Source: Woeseia sp037968755 (GTDB lineage Bacteria; Pseudomonadota; Gammaproteobacteria; Steroidobacterales; Woeseiaceae). From it: 64,000 bases of DNA. The stretch covers positions 1-64,000 of the forward strand of contig JBBKWB010000020.1 of NCBI GenBank assembly GCA_037968755.1, given 5' to 3'. The notes under the pieces were generated by a model. It was not told the origin of the DNA. It saw nothing but the letters and a program-made list of their open reading frames with translations, and did not search any database. A program made the translations under genes and the position numbers. Positions 1 through 9,541 of this stretch are shown in pieces (within the stretch, counting starts at the first letter, position 1; each line of letters opens with the position of its first letter).

Positions 1-65
1 ACCTTGCCGCACTGCCCGGCTGGAAGGAGATCGATGCGGTGCAACTGGTCGCCGGAAATCAATAG
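1..65 (+). CDS. C-terminal end of a protein cut by the window edge
   Basis: An open frame enters from the left edge and stops at a TAG at 63-65. The last residues read LPGWKEIDAVQLVAGNQ, with codon use like the neighbouring genes. Only about 20 codons are visible, so no family can be named. Confidence 0.45.
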   Translation, partial: LAALPGWKEIDAVQLVAGNQ

Positions 66-110
66 GCGACGCTGAATATGCGTCCAGGCAGGTAAAGGCC
101 GAAGGCTCGA

Positions 111-137
111 CCCGATCAAGCTCTACACTTGATCGGG
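111..137. other. Perfect inverted repeat (stem-loop)
   Basis: CCCGATCAAG at 111-120 is matched by CTTGATCGGG at 128-137, giving a 10-bp perfect stem with a 7-nt loop. It lies between two converging genes. Neither side is followed by a clear T-run, so it could be a weak bidirectional terminator or a protein-binding palindrome. Confidence 0.4.
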
Positions 138-178
138 AAATAACCGCACACTTTTCCGCCGGGGTTTTCGCGGTTGGC

Positions 179-829
179 TTATTGCGTGAGCGCCGCAATA
201 TCCAGCTTTGCAAAGTTCTGCAGCATGTCGGCCGCTAGCGCAACCGCCGCGGTACCGTCCACGGCCACCACCAGTTGGAAACTTAATTGTGTTGCGCCTC
301 TGCGGGCCAAGCCCGTTAGTCGGGTTTTCGAACCGTTCGGGTGGTTTGAGCAGTTTTCCTTGTATTCCATATACACGAGGTAGCCGTCGGGGCGCGTCTC
401 TTCCTGCACAGTGCCGACGGAGACGACGTCCGGGGAGGTAGTGATGTAGTCGGCCATGAATTTTGACAACACCGCCGGCGCATTGGCTACGCCCGTTTCG
501 TAATCCGAAATCATCATGTCCAGCATCGGTGGGTTTTCAAAGGCCGTGTCGCCCTTCAATTCGATCTTGAGCTCGGGCGTGCCGGCGAACGGACAGGAGG
601 GGTGCTGCCCGGGGAAAGACGATGCCTGCATTCCACCGCCAAAGGTTTTGCCGAATTCTGTTTCGAATACGGCCCAATTACTGTCGCCGAGCTTGACCTC
701 CGGCGGCAACAAGGCCGCAATCGATGGCGGGACGTTTTCTGCCGCGGCGGCGAGCGGGAAACCAGCCGTCACTGCAAGCGTAATTAATACCCAAACTGTG
801 CGAACGGAAGAAGAGGGATTGTGCCACAT
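179..829 (-). CDS. Secreted protein of unknown function
   Basis: A 216-residue protein with an N-terminal signal peptide (hydrophobic core about residues 11-28, then AAAAENV). The mature part has two Cys near CPFAG and ENCSNH. No recognised domain or catalytic motif was seen. An AGGAG sequence about 9 nt upstream of the ATG supports the start. It probably acts in the periplasm or outside the cell. The gene stands alone, converging on the gene at the left edge. Confidence 0.7.
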   Translation of the reverse strand: MWHNPSSSVRTVWVLITLAVTAGFPLAAAAENVPPSIAALLPPEVKLGDSNWAVFETEFGKTFGGGMQASSFPGQHPSCPFAGTPELKIELKGDTAFENPPMLDMMISDYETGVANAPAVLSKFMADYITTSPDVVSVGTVQEETRPDGYLVYMEYKENCSNHPNGSKTRLTGLARRGATQLSFQLVVAVDGTAAVALAADMLQNFAKLDIAALTQ

Positions 830-1210
830 GAGTGAAGACTCCTTTCAGCCAAGATGACGGCGCGTCGAATGTAGTCGATCTGCAAATTAAAAGCATGAGA
901 TTCTGCTAAGACAGTACCAGGTGAATCCTGTACCTAAGGTTCCGGGTGCCCCGGTGATGCTTCTGCCGACGTCGTTCTACTGGTCCAACCGGATCCAGAC
1001 AGACCTGGCCGGCGCGCTGGCCAAATCACCGGGTGAACCCGTGCGCCCTAACGCCTTTCAGCCGACGCATACCGTGGCTGATCCGGATTATGTAATAACG
1101 TTGCGTCGCCGCCTTCCCATCTTGCGGCCTGTCGTCATTGCCCGACGCTTTCTGCGTAACAATGCGGACACGCAATTGTTACGATATGCGTCCACGAATT
1201 GTTTGGTTGA
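830..1210. other. Intergenic region without a supported gene
   Basis: About 380 nt between divergent genes. A plus-strand frame at 921-1214 is open, but its product has no signal peptide, motif or convincing composition and no good ribosome binding site. The region presumably holds the promoters for both flanking genes. I see no clear -10/-35 pair. Confidence 0.4.
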
Positions 1211-2179
1211 GTGATCGCAATGGGTACAGCACGAAAATCGGTTGCAGTAATGTGTTCCGCGTTTTTGATTCAGGCTTGTGGCGGTAGCGGCGGCGATACG
1301 CCTCTCGATATGGCCGCAACTGCGGGCACGTTCTCGCTGAAGGTGACGGATGCGCCAGTCGAAGACGTAGCCGAAGTGTGGATCCAGTTCGATGCGGTTT
1401 CCGTGAACAACAGCGATGGCGAGACCACCACGTTCGATCTGGACCCGGCAATTTCGGTGGACCTGCTGACGCTGACAGACGGCGTCAGTCAGACGCTCAT
1501 TGACGAGCAAATACTTCCTGCCGGCGTGTACTCCAATATTCGTTTGGCGGTTAATGCCGAGTTCGACGGCGTATTCGATTCTTATGTTATCGATGACATG
1601 GGGAATCAGATTGAGCTTCGCGTTCCGAGCGGCAGTCAAAGCGGACTGAAGGTCATCGACGATGTCACGATTACGAGCAACCAGGGCGCCTCGTTCATGC
1701 TTGACTGGGATATTCGCAAAGGCCTTGTCGATCCACGTGGGCAGCCCGGCTATTTTTTGAAACCAACCATTCGTGTCATCGATGAGAGCCTTTTCGGCAC
1801 GGTTGCAGGCAGTGTTTCCGAGGCGCTGGTTATGGATGCGACCTGCACCAACGACCTGGCAGCGGACGAAGGCAACGCTGTGTATATCTTTTCTGGCCTG
1901 GACACGATGCCAACTGACATCGCTGGTCTCGAATCGGATCCGGTAGCTACCGTCGCCGTCCGCCGCGCCAACGACGGAACCTACGGGTACTCAGCCGTGC
2001 TGACACCCGGCGACTATACGCTCGCATTTACCTGCCAAGCGGGCAGCGACGACCCGGAGCTCTATCAATCAACGAACGTGCCGGATGGTGCGGCGGAACC
2101 GGTTCCGTTGGTGTTCGTGACGGTCGACGGCGGCAGTATTACCGTTGCAGACGGCGGCAGTTACCTAGTCGATTTTTAG
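1211..2179 (+). CDS. DUF4382-type lipoprotein
   Basis: A 322-residue protein with a lipobox LIQAC (Cys23 counted from the GTG at 1211; an ATG at 1220 is an equally possible start), so it is probably a membrane-anchored lipoprotein. Residues about 40-190 match the DUF4382 pattern: GTFSLKVTDAPVEDVAEVWI, then alternating strands and a basic-poor beta-rich body ending near FLKPTIRVI. The rest (about 195-322) is a second beta-rich module. Function is unknown; members are exported, acidic and beta-sandwich-like. It is not obviously in an operon. Confidence 0.75.
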   Translation: MIAMGTARKSVAVMCSAFLIQACGGSGGDTPLDMAATAGTFSLKVTDAPVEDVAEVWIQFDAVSVNNSDGETTTFDLDPAISVDLLTLTDGVSQTLIDEQILPAGVYSNIRLAVNAEFDGVFDSYVIDDMGNQIELRVPSGSQSGLKVIDDVTITSNQGASFMLDWDIRKGLVDPRGQPGYFLKPTIRVIDESLFGTVAGSVSEALVMDATCTNDLAADEGNAVYIFSGLDTMPTDIAGLESDPVATVAVRRANDGTYGYSAVLTPGDYTLAFTCQAGSDDPELYQSTNVPDGAAEPVPLVFVTVDGGSITVADGGSYLVDF

Positions 2180-2446
2180 CCGGGCGCTACTCGCCACAAA
2201 GACTTTCCGTTTACGGATTTTGCGGGCTGGCATAACCTTAGATCGCTCGGGAACACGTATAACGGCGGAGTCGTCATGCGGAACGCTACCTTGCGCGACC
2301 GCGGTTGATCCTGGTTTGAGCACCAAGATTCGCACCGCCAAAGCGCGGCACCCAGCGTAGGTTCCTTCTGTCCAGACCACCATGACGGTGGCATTGCATA
2401 CCCGTACGCCAGATACTGTGCGTAAGAATCCATACGGGGAAGAGCG

Positions 2447-3367
2447 ATGCAGGTCGGCATGATCGGGCTAGGCAAGATGGGCGGTAACATGGCACGGCGT
2501 TTGCGTCGTGCGGAAATTGAAGTCATCGGATTCAATCGAGATACCGACGCGACGGAAGCACTCGCCGCAGACTGCGGACTTATCCCTGCCGAATCGGCAG
2601 AGGCGCTCGTTGCGAAGCTCGAGGTGCCACGGCTGGTTTGGTTGATGCTCCCCGCGGGCGACGTTACGGAATCGTACGTGGATATGATGCGTGAGCTGCT
2701 ACAGCCGGGTGACATTCTTATCGATGGTGCGAACTCTCACTATAAGGACTCGATGCGTCGTGGTGAGTCACTTGCCAAGTCAGGCATTAATTTTGTCGAC
2801 GCGGGTGTCTCCGGCGGCGTGTGGGGCCTCGAGAACGGCTACGCACTCATGGTCGGCGGAACCGACGAAGCCTTTGCCAAAGTGCAGCCGCTGATCGAGA
2901 TATTAGCGCCAGCAGCCGATCGCGGTTGGCTGCATACCGGTCCTGTCGGCAGCGGTCACTTCGTCAAGATGATTCACAACGGCATTGAGTACGGCATGAT
3001 GCAGGCTTACGCCGAAGGCTTCGCCCTCATGGCGGGCCGAGAGGATTTCGGCCTCGACCTGGCTGAGATCGCTGAGTCGTGGCGGCACGGAAGCGTCGTT
3101 CGCAGCTGGCTGCTCGATCTGACTGCCGATGTACTGGCTAGCGATCAGCAGCTCGCCAGCGTCGAACCATTCGTTGCTGACTCGGGAGAGGGTCGCTGGA
3201 CGGCCCTCGAAGGGATTGAACAAGGCATACCGACGCCGGTGATGAGCCTTGCCTTGATGGCTCGCTTTGCCAGCCAGGGGCAACAGGATTTTTCCTCGAA
3301 ATTACTCGCGATGATGCGCAATCAATTCGGCGGCCATGCAATTCGGACTGCCGACGATGAAGTCTGA
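2447..3367 (+). CDS. gnd: 6-phosphogluconate dehydrogenase, decarboxylating (short, Gnd-related type)
   Basis: A 306-residue NAD(P)-dependent dehydrogenase that should convert 6-phosphogluconate to ribulose 5-phosphate and CO2. It shows the Rossmann loop GLGKMGGNMARRL (residues 7-19), DGANSHYKDS (93-102), the signature VSGGVWGLENGYALMVGG (121-138), and catalytic K174 with N178 and E181 in HFVKMIHNGIEYG. Its length fits the roughly 300-residue short subfamily rather than the 470-residue classical enzyme; that subfamily is often NAD-preferring. A GGGGAAGAG sequence just upstream supports the ATG. No zwf or pgl gene is adjacent. Confidence 0.88.
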   Translation: MQVGMIGLGKMGGNMARRLRRAEIEVIGFNRDTDATEALAADCGLIPAESAEALVAKLEVPRLVWLMLPAGDVTESYVDMMRELLQPGDILIDGANSHYKDSMRRGESLAKSGINFVDAGVSGGVWGLENGYALMVGGTDEAFAKVQPLIEILAPAADRGWLHTGPVGSGHFVKMIHNGIEYGMMQAYAEGFALMAGREDFGLDLAEIAESWRHGSVVRSWLLDLTADVLASDQQLASVEPFVADSGEGRWTALEGIEQGIPTPVMSLALMARFASQGQQDFSSKLLAMMRNQFGGHAIRTADDEV

Positions 3368-3412
3368 ATAATAACGTGACCGGATCTGGCGCGGACGCTG
3401 TAAGTTGCCGAC

Positions 3413-5938
3413 TCATACGGCACACTCCTGATTCGGATCCTCACCGCCCGACCGAAACGTAACGATGAGAGTCGGCAGCAGCGCCATATTTGCCAAGAGT
3501 GCAGTAAGCATCGCAAGGCCGGTCAATAGACCGAAGTAAATAGTTGGAACAAATTGGGAAAACGCGAGAATCGAAAACCCGAGCATGATCGTAATGCTGG
3601 TGTAGTAGATCGCGCGCCCGATATTACGGTGACAGCGCTCTATGGCGGCCGAGTAATCCCGATCAATAGCAAATTCGCGTCTAAATCGGTGCACATAGTG
3701 GATTGTGTCGTCGACACCGATGCCGACAGTGATTGCCGCAATAGTAATAGTCATCAAATCCAGCGGTATACCAAACCAGCCCATCAAGCCAAGGACCAGG
3801 GTCGCCGATACCAGGTTCGGAATAATGGCGGCGACGGTCATCCTGATTGAGCGAAACAGTATGAGAAACATTACACAGATGGCCAGGAAGACTGCTCCCA
3901 AGGTCAGAATCTGCGATTTGAAAAGGCTTTGCAGCATATTGTTGTAAAGAACCAGCATACCGGTCAGGTGAATCTGACCATCCTGCAGTTTGAACCGGTC
4001 GATGAGGCCAGTGCGAATTTGGTCCAGGAGTTTCGATCGTCGCAGCGTCCGATCCGACTCGAACACACGAATACTGAATCGCAGCTCGTTACCGTCGTCC
4101 GATAAATAGGGCGCAAACAACTCCTCTTTAAAATTCGCCGGCGAGCGCTCGTAGATGATCGAAAGCAGAAAGTTATCGTGCAGAGCCTGATCATCGAGTT
4201 GATCAACGATTTTCGCAACGGTAGCCAACGAAATGACTTTCCCGGTTTCTGGAATGCTGTCGAGGTAGTCGTGAATTTCCATGACCTCGCCGAGGGTCCA
4301 GCTGTTGAACCAATAGCTTCGCGAGCTTAGGCCACCTAATGCTTCATCCTGATCGAGGGCAAAATCAAGAAAATCGTCCTGGCCCTCGCTCCCCGGCGGC
4401 ACATTATCATCCGTGGCAGCATCCACAATCGGCGCACTGATGATCACATCAAGCGGTGTGGTACCGCCAAGCTTTCGATCTATCAACTCCATACCCTGAT
4501 AGATTTCCGTGGATTGTTTGTAGTAGTCGATAAAGCGGTTCTCGACTGTCAACTGCATTGCTCCCGCCAATCCAACAAAGGCAAGAATCGAGAAGATGAT
4601 CATGATCATTTTGCTGTGGCGACGAACCATCATTGCGAAAAGGTTTGTGATAGCTGCCGTACCGTCGTTCCTCGAACCTGGTACGCCTGACGTTGTGAGC
4701 ATCAAAGCCGCAGGAAAGAACGTAAACGCGAAAACGAAGGCGACAACTATGCCAATCGACATGATCCAGCCAAAATCGATTACAGGTCGGATGCCGCTTA
4801 CCAGCAAAGAGCCAAAGGCGATGATTGTTGTCAGCGTTGTATACACGCAAGGCACGACAATGCTGCGAATAGTTTCGCTGACCAGCGTAAATTGGTCTGC
4901 ATGCGGCTGGCGTTCATGCATCTCCCGGTAACGTACGATGATATGCAGCGTTAATGCCAAGCATAGAATCAACAGCAAGGCGACGAAGTTTGACGAAACG
5001 ACGGTGACACGCCAGCCAATAAGTCCAAGCAAGCCAACCATGAAGACGCATGTCGCCGCACAAGTAATTAGCGGCAGCAAAATCCAGCGCCATCGCCGAA
5101 ACGCCAACGCAAGAATTAGTACAAGAAAGAGCAGAACGGCCGAGCCGAATACAATCAGGTCATGTCGAATGAAATCCAGTGAGTCAGCAACAATCATTGG
5201 CACGCCGCCAAGGTGCAACGAGGCAGAATCGCGATGCTGATCAAGTACATTTCGTACCGATTCGATGTTGCGTCGTTGTTGCGGAACAAGCGCGTGACTT
5301 GCGGCCTGAAATCGAGCCGATACTTCAGTAAGCTCGTTTTCTTCTGAATTTGAGAGTGACGTTACCGACTGCTTTTCACGCAAGTCGTCGCGCCTCTGAC
5401 GCAGGTGCAAATACTCCTCATCCTCATGCATGTCGACACGCAGCGCTGTCGTCAAACCGTCAGAGCTGACGATAAGATTCTGATAAAGCGGGCTGGTCAG
5501 CAATTCCCGCCGCGCGAGCGTTCGATCCGTGTCATCGTTCCCCAGATAGCGAATGCCTGTAGAGATTCTCTTCAGATCGACAGCAGGGCTGCTGACTAGC
5601 GGGACATCGAGAATACTGGTTACCGAGTCAACTGCAGGTATCGCCAATATGTCGTCGCGTAATCCTTGCAGATCAGCAAGTGTGTCACTTTCGAAGAGTG
5701 CCTGGTCCGGTGTGTAGGTGACGAGCAGAAATTCGTCGGATCCGTAGCGCGCTCGAATTTCGCGGTAGTAGCGAAGGCCAGTATCATTTTCGAGCGTCAG
5801 TGAGTCAGCAGAAGCATCAAGGGCAAAGTCTTGTGCGAACCACCCGAGAGATGCCGTAACCAGCCCGACTGATACCAACGTCGCAACAGGCCGACGCAGC
5901 ACTATGGCTTCATAGAAATCTCGAAATTTGGTCAACAT
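3413..5938 (-). CDS. RND superfamily exporter (MMPL/COG1033 type)
   Basis: An 841-residue inner-membrane protein with one N-terminal helix (about 15-32), a large periplasmic loop, a five- to six-helix block around 260-420, a second periplasmic loop and a second helix block around 675-830. The sequence GVDDTIHYVHRFRREF in the second block is characteristic of the family. Single-gene RND proteins of this size export lipids or hydrophobic compounds by proton antiport. There is no membrane-fusion protein or TolC partner next to it, as usual for this group. The substrate cannot be read from the sequence. Confidence 0.85.
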   Translation of the reverse strand: MLTKFRDFYEAIVLRRPVATLVSVGLVTASLGWFAQDFALDASADSLTLENDTGLRYYREIRARYGSDEFLLVTYTPDQALFESDTLADLQGLRDDILAIPAVDSVTSILDVPLVSSPAVDLKRISTGIRYLGNDDTDRTLARRELLTSPLYQNLIVSSDGLTTALRVDMHEDEEYLHLRQRRDDLREKQSVTSLSNSEENELTEVSARFQAASHALVPQQRRNIESVRNVLDQHRDSASLHLGGVPMIVADSLDFIRHDLIVFGSAVLLFLVLILALAFRRWRWILLPLITCAATCVFMVGLLGLIGWRVTVVSSNFVALLLILCLALTLHIIVRYREMHERQPHADQFTLVSETIRSIVVPCVYTTLTTIIAFGSLLVSGIRPVIDFGWIMSIGIVVAFVFAFTFFPAALMLTTSGVPGSRNDGTAAITNLFAMMVRRHSKMIMIIFSILAFVGLAGAMQLTVENRFIDYYKQSTEIYQGMELIDRKLGGTTPLDVIISAPIVDAATDDNVPPGSEGQDDFLDFALDQDEALGGLSSRSYWFNSWTLGEVMEIHDYLDSIPETGKVISLATVAKIVDQLDDQALHDNFLLSIIYERSPANFKEELFAPYLSDDGNELRFSIRVFESDRTLRRSKLLDQIRTGLIDRFKLQDGQIHLTGMLVLYNNMLQSLFKSQILTLGAVFLAICVMFLILFRSIRMTVAAIIPNLVSATLVLGLMGWFGIPLDLMTITIAAITVGIGVDDTIHYVHRFRREFAIDRDYSAAIERCHRNIGRAIYYTSITIMLGFSILAFSQFVPTIYFGLLTGLAMLTALLANMALLPTLIVTFRSGGEDPNQECAV

Positions 5939-6100
5939 GAATGCCCGCCGTGCACTGGGGGTATTGCGGAGAAATGCTTGATTCGCTTAATTGTATCTTC
6001 GCGCAGCTCTCGTCTGATGTACGTACGGGTATGTACCGATGAATTAAGGGCTGGACTGGCCTAGCATCAATACAGGTACGATTTCAGAAGGCCAATCATC

Positions 6101-6721
6101 ATGTGTAGCAATATCCGAATGTTCGGCTTGATAGCGATAGCGCTGGTTCTGACTGGTGCGTGCGCGCCGCAGACCAGTGTAGTAAAACTGTACGATGATC
6201 CCGCACGAGGGACAATTACCTACAAACGACTGCTAATTGTCAACATTTCCAGCGACCGTAGCCAACAACAACGTTTCGAAGACGACCTCGCGTCCAAACT
6301 GCAAAAGGAACGGGTAGACGCGATCCCTATCCACGACAAGCTTGATACGAGCAAGGGCGTCACCCAGGATGATATCAATCGAATAGGCGACGAGATCGGA
6401 GCGGACGCGATTCTGATTGCGCACATTGCCAGTGTCGATACCAAAACGAACATTGTGAGAGGCCGTGAAGAAATAGATTCGACCTGTCGTGGCGGCAATC
6501 CTGTGGACTTTTTCTTGTATGACCATGACATTATTGTCGAACCAGATTCGGTGAGGGTGGCGCACACGGTAGTTGTTATAAGCAATTTGTACGATGGCCG
6601 TAGTCGCGAACGCGTCTGGTCTATTCAATCGACCTGCTTCGGAAAAGATAGCCTCTCTGAAGTCATGAAGACAGAGGCAAGTGCAATTGCCAGCCAACTA
6701 CGGATTGATAATCTGATCTGA
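6101..6721 (+). CDS. Lipoprotein of unknown function
   Basis: A 206-residue protein with a clear lipobox VLTGAC (Cys21). The mature part has an alpha/beta pattern: RLLIVNIS, a basic/acidic helix, then DEIGADAILIAHIASV, reminiscent of small envelope lipoproteins that bind in the periplasm. No family is named with confidence. It is divergent from the RND exporter upstream (162-nt gap), so the two may share a control region. Confidence 0.65.
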   Translation: MCSNIRMFGLIAIALVLTGACAPQTSVVKLYDDPARGTITYKRLLIVNISSDRSQQQRFEDDLASKLQKERVDAIPIHDKLDTSKGVTQDDINRIGDEIGADAILIAHIASVDTKTNIVRGREEIDSTCRGGNPVDFFLYDHDIIVEPDSVRVAHTVVVISNLYDGRSRERVWSIQSTCFGKDSLSEVMKTEASAIASQLRIDNLI

Positions 6722-6844
6722 ATAGCCTGTACTTATAACCTCCCAATAGCCGCCGGTTCGAATCACTACGGTCGCCGACGTTCCTGGCATTTCGGGTTCA
6801 TCCAGCGAGACCCACATTCCTGGATTTTGAGAGGCTCGAGTTAA

Positions 6845-7453
6845 ATGCGGATGAAAGGAAAAGTCGTATCCTGGAACGACGACAAAGGCTACGGCTTCAT
6901 CACGCCCCTGGGCGGCGGCAAGCAAATTTTTATTCACGTGAACGCGCTCAGCAACCGAGATCGGCGCCCTAAAACGAATGAAGTTGTGACGTATTCGATT
7001 TCCAAGGACAAGCAGGGACGGCCGTGCGCGGTTAACGCCACACTTGCCGGCGACAAACACAAAGTAAAGTCCACGCAACGTCCGAGCTCAAAGTCTATTC
7101 TATTTGCGCTGCTGTTTCTTGCAACTGTCGGCGTGTCTGTAGTGACTGGAAACCTTCCTGTCGTCCTGTTGATCGGGTATATGGCGCTGAGTTTGGTCGC
7201 ATTCGTCGCCTACGCATTGGATAAAGCGGCTGCCCGCCGAGGCGCCTGGCGAACCAGTGAAGGAACTCTTCAGTTGCTTGGCCTGTTAGGGGGTTGGCCG
7301 GGCGCGTTGATTGCGCAGGAGACGCTGCGGCACAAGTCGAGCAAGACATCCTTCCGTACAGTATTTTGGGCAACGGTGTTGGTGAATTGCGCTGCGCTTA
7401 TGTGGCTTTACACAGTTAGCGGAAGAGCATTTGCACAAGCGCTGCTGACGTAG
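6845..7453 (+). CDS. Cold-shock domain fused to DUF1294 membrane domain
   Basis: A 202-residue protein. Residues 1-65 form a cold-shock OB fold with GKVVSWNDDKGYGFITP and the RNP-like IFIHVNAL, predicted to bind single-stranded nucleic acid. After a basic linker come hydrophobic helices (about 83-120 and 140-195) with the DUF1294 pattern YALDKAAARRGAWRTSEGTL and GGWPGALIAQ. The fusion occurs in many proteobacteria, but its role is not established. The CSD should face the cytoplasm. Confidence 0.85.
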   Translation: MRMKGKVVSWNDDKGYGFITPLGGGKQIFIHVNALSNRDRRPKTNEVVTYSISKDKQGRPCAVNATLAGDKHKVKSTQRPSSKSILFALLFLATVGVSVVTGNLPVVLLIGYMALSLVAFVAYALDKAAARRGAWRTSEGTLQLLGLLGGWPGALIAQETLRHKSSKTSFRTVFWATVLVNCAALMWLYTVSGRAFAQALLT

Positions 7454-7500
7454 GGATCTCTGCGAGTGAATGCCACGAATCGACCGAGGCTAGTCATCGC

Positions 7501-7587
7501 AAATAAAGGGGTCGAACCACATATTTTTGAAATAAAGGGGTCGAACTACATATTTTTGTATCGGCTAATTCGGTTCGACCCCATTTT
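7501..7587. repeat. Tandem 29-bp repeat plus inverted partial copy (GGGGTCGAACC family)
   Basis: Two adjacent 29-nt copies (7501-7529 and 7530-7558) differ at one base and share AAATAAAGGGGTCGAAC. An inverted partial copy, GGTTCGACCCC, lies at 7572-7582. The array sits immediately before the bax start codon. The layout resembles REP- or MITE-like elements and the GGGGTCAGAGTAC repeats seen elsewhere in this window. No transposase is present. Confidence 0.65.
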
Positions 7588-7608
7588 CTGCATGCTAAGC
7601 TCGTGCCT

Positions 7609-8394
7609 ATGTTCACGTGGCTATCTTTGCGAAACCAGGCTCAACGCATCAGCCGGCGCCAGTGGTCCTTGTTGTTTGGGCTGTTAGCCGTTGCTATCGG
7701 CATTAGCTGGTACTCTCTGCAAGCGCGTTCGACGATGCCGGACTTTCGTCAGTACGAAGCCGGGCCTGAGCGCAAAGCTGTGTTTTTTGAATTTGTGCGG
7801 CCGCTGATTCAGTCCGAGAACGCTCGCGTGCGGCAGGATCGTGAGCGCTTGCTGGCGATTGCTGCGGATGGTGACCCAGGTTTTTTCGACCGGCTTTGGC
7901 TTACCAGCATCGCAAGGGAATATGCAATCGAAGAGCCGGACCCGGATGACCCTGCGCTGCTCGATACCTTGATCCGGCGCATTGATACCGTGCCGCTCTC
8001 GCTGGCGCTTGCACAGTCCGCTAAAGAATCCGGCTGGGGCACATCCCGATTCGCAAGAAACGGCTACAACCTGTTCGGCGAATGGTGTTTCGATGAGGGC
8101 TGCGGCATGGTGCCGAGGTCGCGATCCGAAAATCGTAGTCATGAAGTCGAGAGCTTTCGATCGCCCCGCGACTCTGTCGCAAGCTATCTAAACAACATCA
8201 ATACGCACCCGCAGTATCGGTCGTTTCGCCTGAAGCGTGCACGGCTTAGAGATGAGAGCGACAGGTTGTCCGGTAGCGCCCTGGCTCAGGAACTGTCGCA
8301 GTACTCGGAACGGCGTGAAGCGTATGTCGCAGAAATTCGGCAACTGATTCGTATCAACGATCTGGAAGCACCGCAAAGTAATGAAAGTCACTGA
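7609..8394 (+). CDS. Bax-family glucosaminidase (membrane-anchored peptidoglycan hydrolase)
   Basis: A 261-residue protein with an N-terminal membrane anchor (about 20-36) and a periplasmic glucosaminidase domain of the Bax/COG2992 type. The motif QSAKESGWGTSRFA carries the predicted catalytic Glu (residue 140 from the ATG at 7609) and is followed by GYNLFGEWCF and GCG. It should cleave N-acetylglucosamine linkages in peptidoglycan. A GTG six bases upstream is an alternative start. It overlaps the next gene by 14 nt, so the two are probably translated together. Confidence 0.82.
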   Translation: MFTWLSLRNQAQRISRRQWSLLFGLLAVAIGISWYSLQARSTMPDFRQYEAGPERKAVFFEFVRPLIQSENARVRQDRERLLAIAADGDPGFFDRLWLTSIAREYAIEEPDPDDPALLDTLIRRIDTVPLSLALAQSAKESGWGTSRFARNGYNLFGEWCFDEGCGMVPRSRSENRSHEVESFRSPRDSVASYLNNINTHPQYRSFRLKRARLRDESDRLSGSALAQELSQYSERREAYVAEIRQLIRINDLEAPQSNESH

Positions 8395-9478
8395 GCTCTG
8401 CGCCGTCCGCGCAATTCTTGTGATGCTCATTGTGGCGGGGATAGCGCTGGCCTCTCCGGCGTTTGGCACAAGTGCTGATGACGGCCACGCCGCTATTCTT
8501 ATTTATCACCACGTCAGCGAGGATACGCCGGCGGCAACGTCGGTCAGCCCGGCCATTTTTGAATCTCATCTCGATTTTCTCGAGAGGAACGACTACAACG
8601 TTGTGCCACTCACGGATATCGTCTCCGCACTGCGGGACAAGCGGAGACTCCCAAAGCGCACGGTCGCCATCACCTTCGACGACGGCTACACATCGATTCT
8701 GTCCGAAGCCATGCCGCGCATTGCGAAACGGAACTGGCCGTTCACGGTCTTTGTTTCGACCGATGCAATTGACCAGCGCTATTCAGGCTTCATGAGTTGG
8801 GCGGACTTGCGACGCATTGAAGCAAGCGGCGGCACTATCGCCAATCACACGCGGACGCACGACCACCTCGTCCGCCACCGGTCCGGCAAGTCTGTCGAAG
8901 CGTGGCGGCAACGCATTACGACAGACATCGAATCAGCACAGACGAGACTCGAGAGTGAACTTGATCACCCCCTGCATTTTTTTGCCTGGCCGTACGGTGA
9001 GTTCGACGCTGACCTCGAGAAACTTGTCGACGAACTCGGCTACGTTGCCTTCGGCCAGCAGTCGGGACCGGCCGGCCATGTATCCAGCCTGCAAAGCCTG
9101 CCTCGCTTTCCCATGGCGACCGGTTTTGCAGACCTTGAGGGTTTCGCCGAAAAGCTGCGGAGTCGCCCGCTGCCCGTGACCGTACTGGCGCCCGCGAGCC
9201 GTGTGCTGAGCACTCTCGCACAGCCACCGGAATTAAAGATGCGTATTCCCGACGGGCCGTACCGGCTTTCTGCACTGCGCTGCTACGTGGCCGGTCAGGA
9301 ACCGGCAGTGATTGAACGGCGCGGTGATGTCGTCACGGTGCAGGCGCAAAAACCACTGCGACCTGGGCGTGGCAAGTTCAACTGCACGGCCCCGTCGTCC
9401 GAGGAAAGCGGCGTGTACTACTGGTACAGCCACCTGTGGATCCAGCCCGAAGACGACGGTTCCTGGTACCCGGAGTGA
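8381..9478 (+). CDS. Secreted polysaccharide deacetylase (CE4/NodB)
   Basis: A 365-residue protein with a signal peptide (about 11-29) and a CE4 domain. Visible motifs are TFDDGY (D100, D101), the metal-binding NHTRTH (H156, H160) and WPYGEFD. It should remove acetyl groups from a GlcNAc-containing glycan. The C-terminal 110 residues form a beta-rich extension with two Cys. It overlaps the glucosaminidase gene, which suggests joint action on cell-wall or exopolysaccharide GlcNAc; that coupling is inference. Confidence 0.83.
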   Translation: MKVTELCAVRAILVMLIVAGIALASPAFGTSADDGHAAILIYHHVSEDTPAATSVSPAIFESHLDFLERNDYNVVPLTDIVSALRDKRRLPKRTVAITFDDGYTSILSEAMPRIAKRNWPFTVFVSTDAIDQRYSGFMSWADLRRIEASGGTIANHTRTHDHLVRHRSGKSVEAWRQRITTDIESAQTRLESELDHPLHFFAWPYGEFDADLEKLVDELGYVAFGQQSGPAGHVSSLQSLPRFPMATGFADLEGFAEKLRSRPLPVTVLAPASRVLSTLAQPPELKMRIPDGPYRLSALRCYVAGQEPAVIERRGDVVTVQAQKPLRPGRGKFNCTAPSSEESGVYYWYSHLWIQPEDDGSWYPE

Positions 9479-9541
9479 TGCGTCAATCCCGCGTGCGAAT
9501 GCAGGTATGCACGACGCGACGCCTGCAATCGTAACTTCAGA

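Noticed and set aside
921..1214. 97-codon plus-strand frame
   Set aside because: No motif, signal peptide or ribosome binding site; composition not coding-like.
7501..7587. CRISPR array
   Set aside because: Copies are directly adjacent with no spacers, and no cas genes are nearby.
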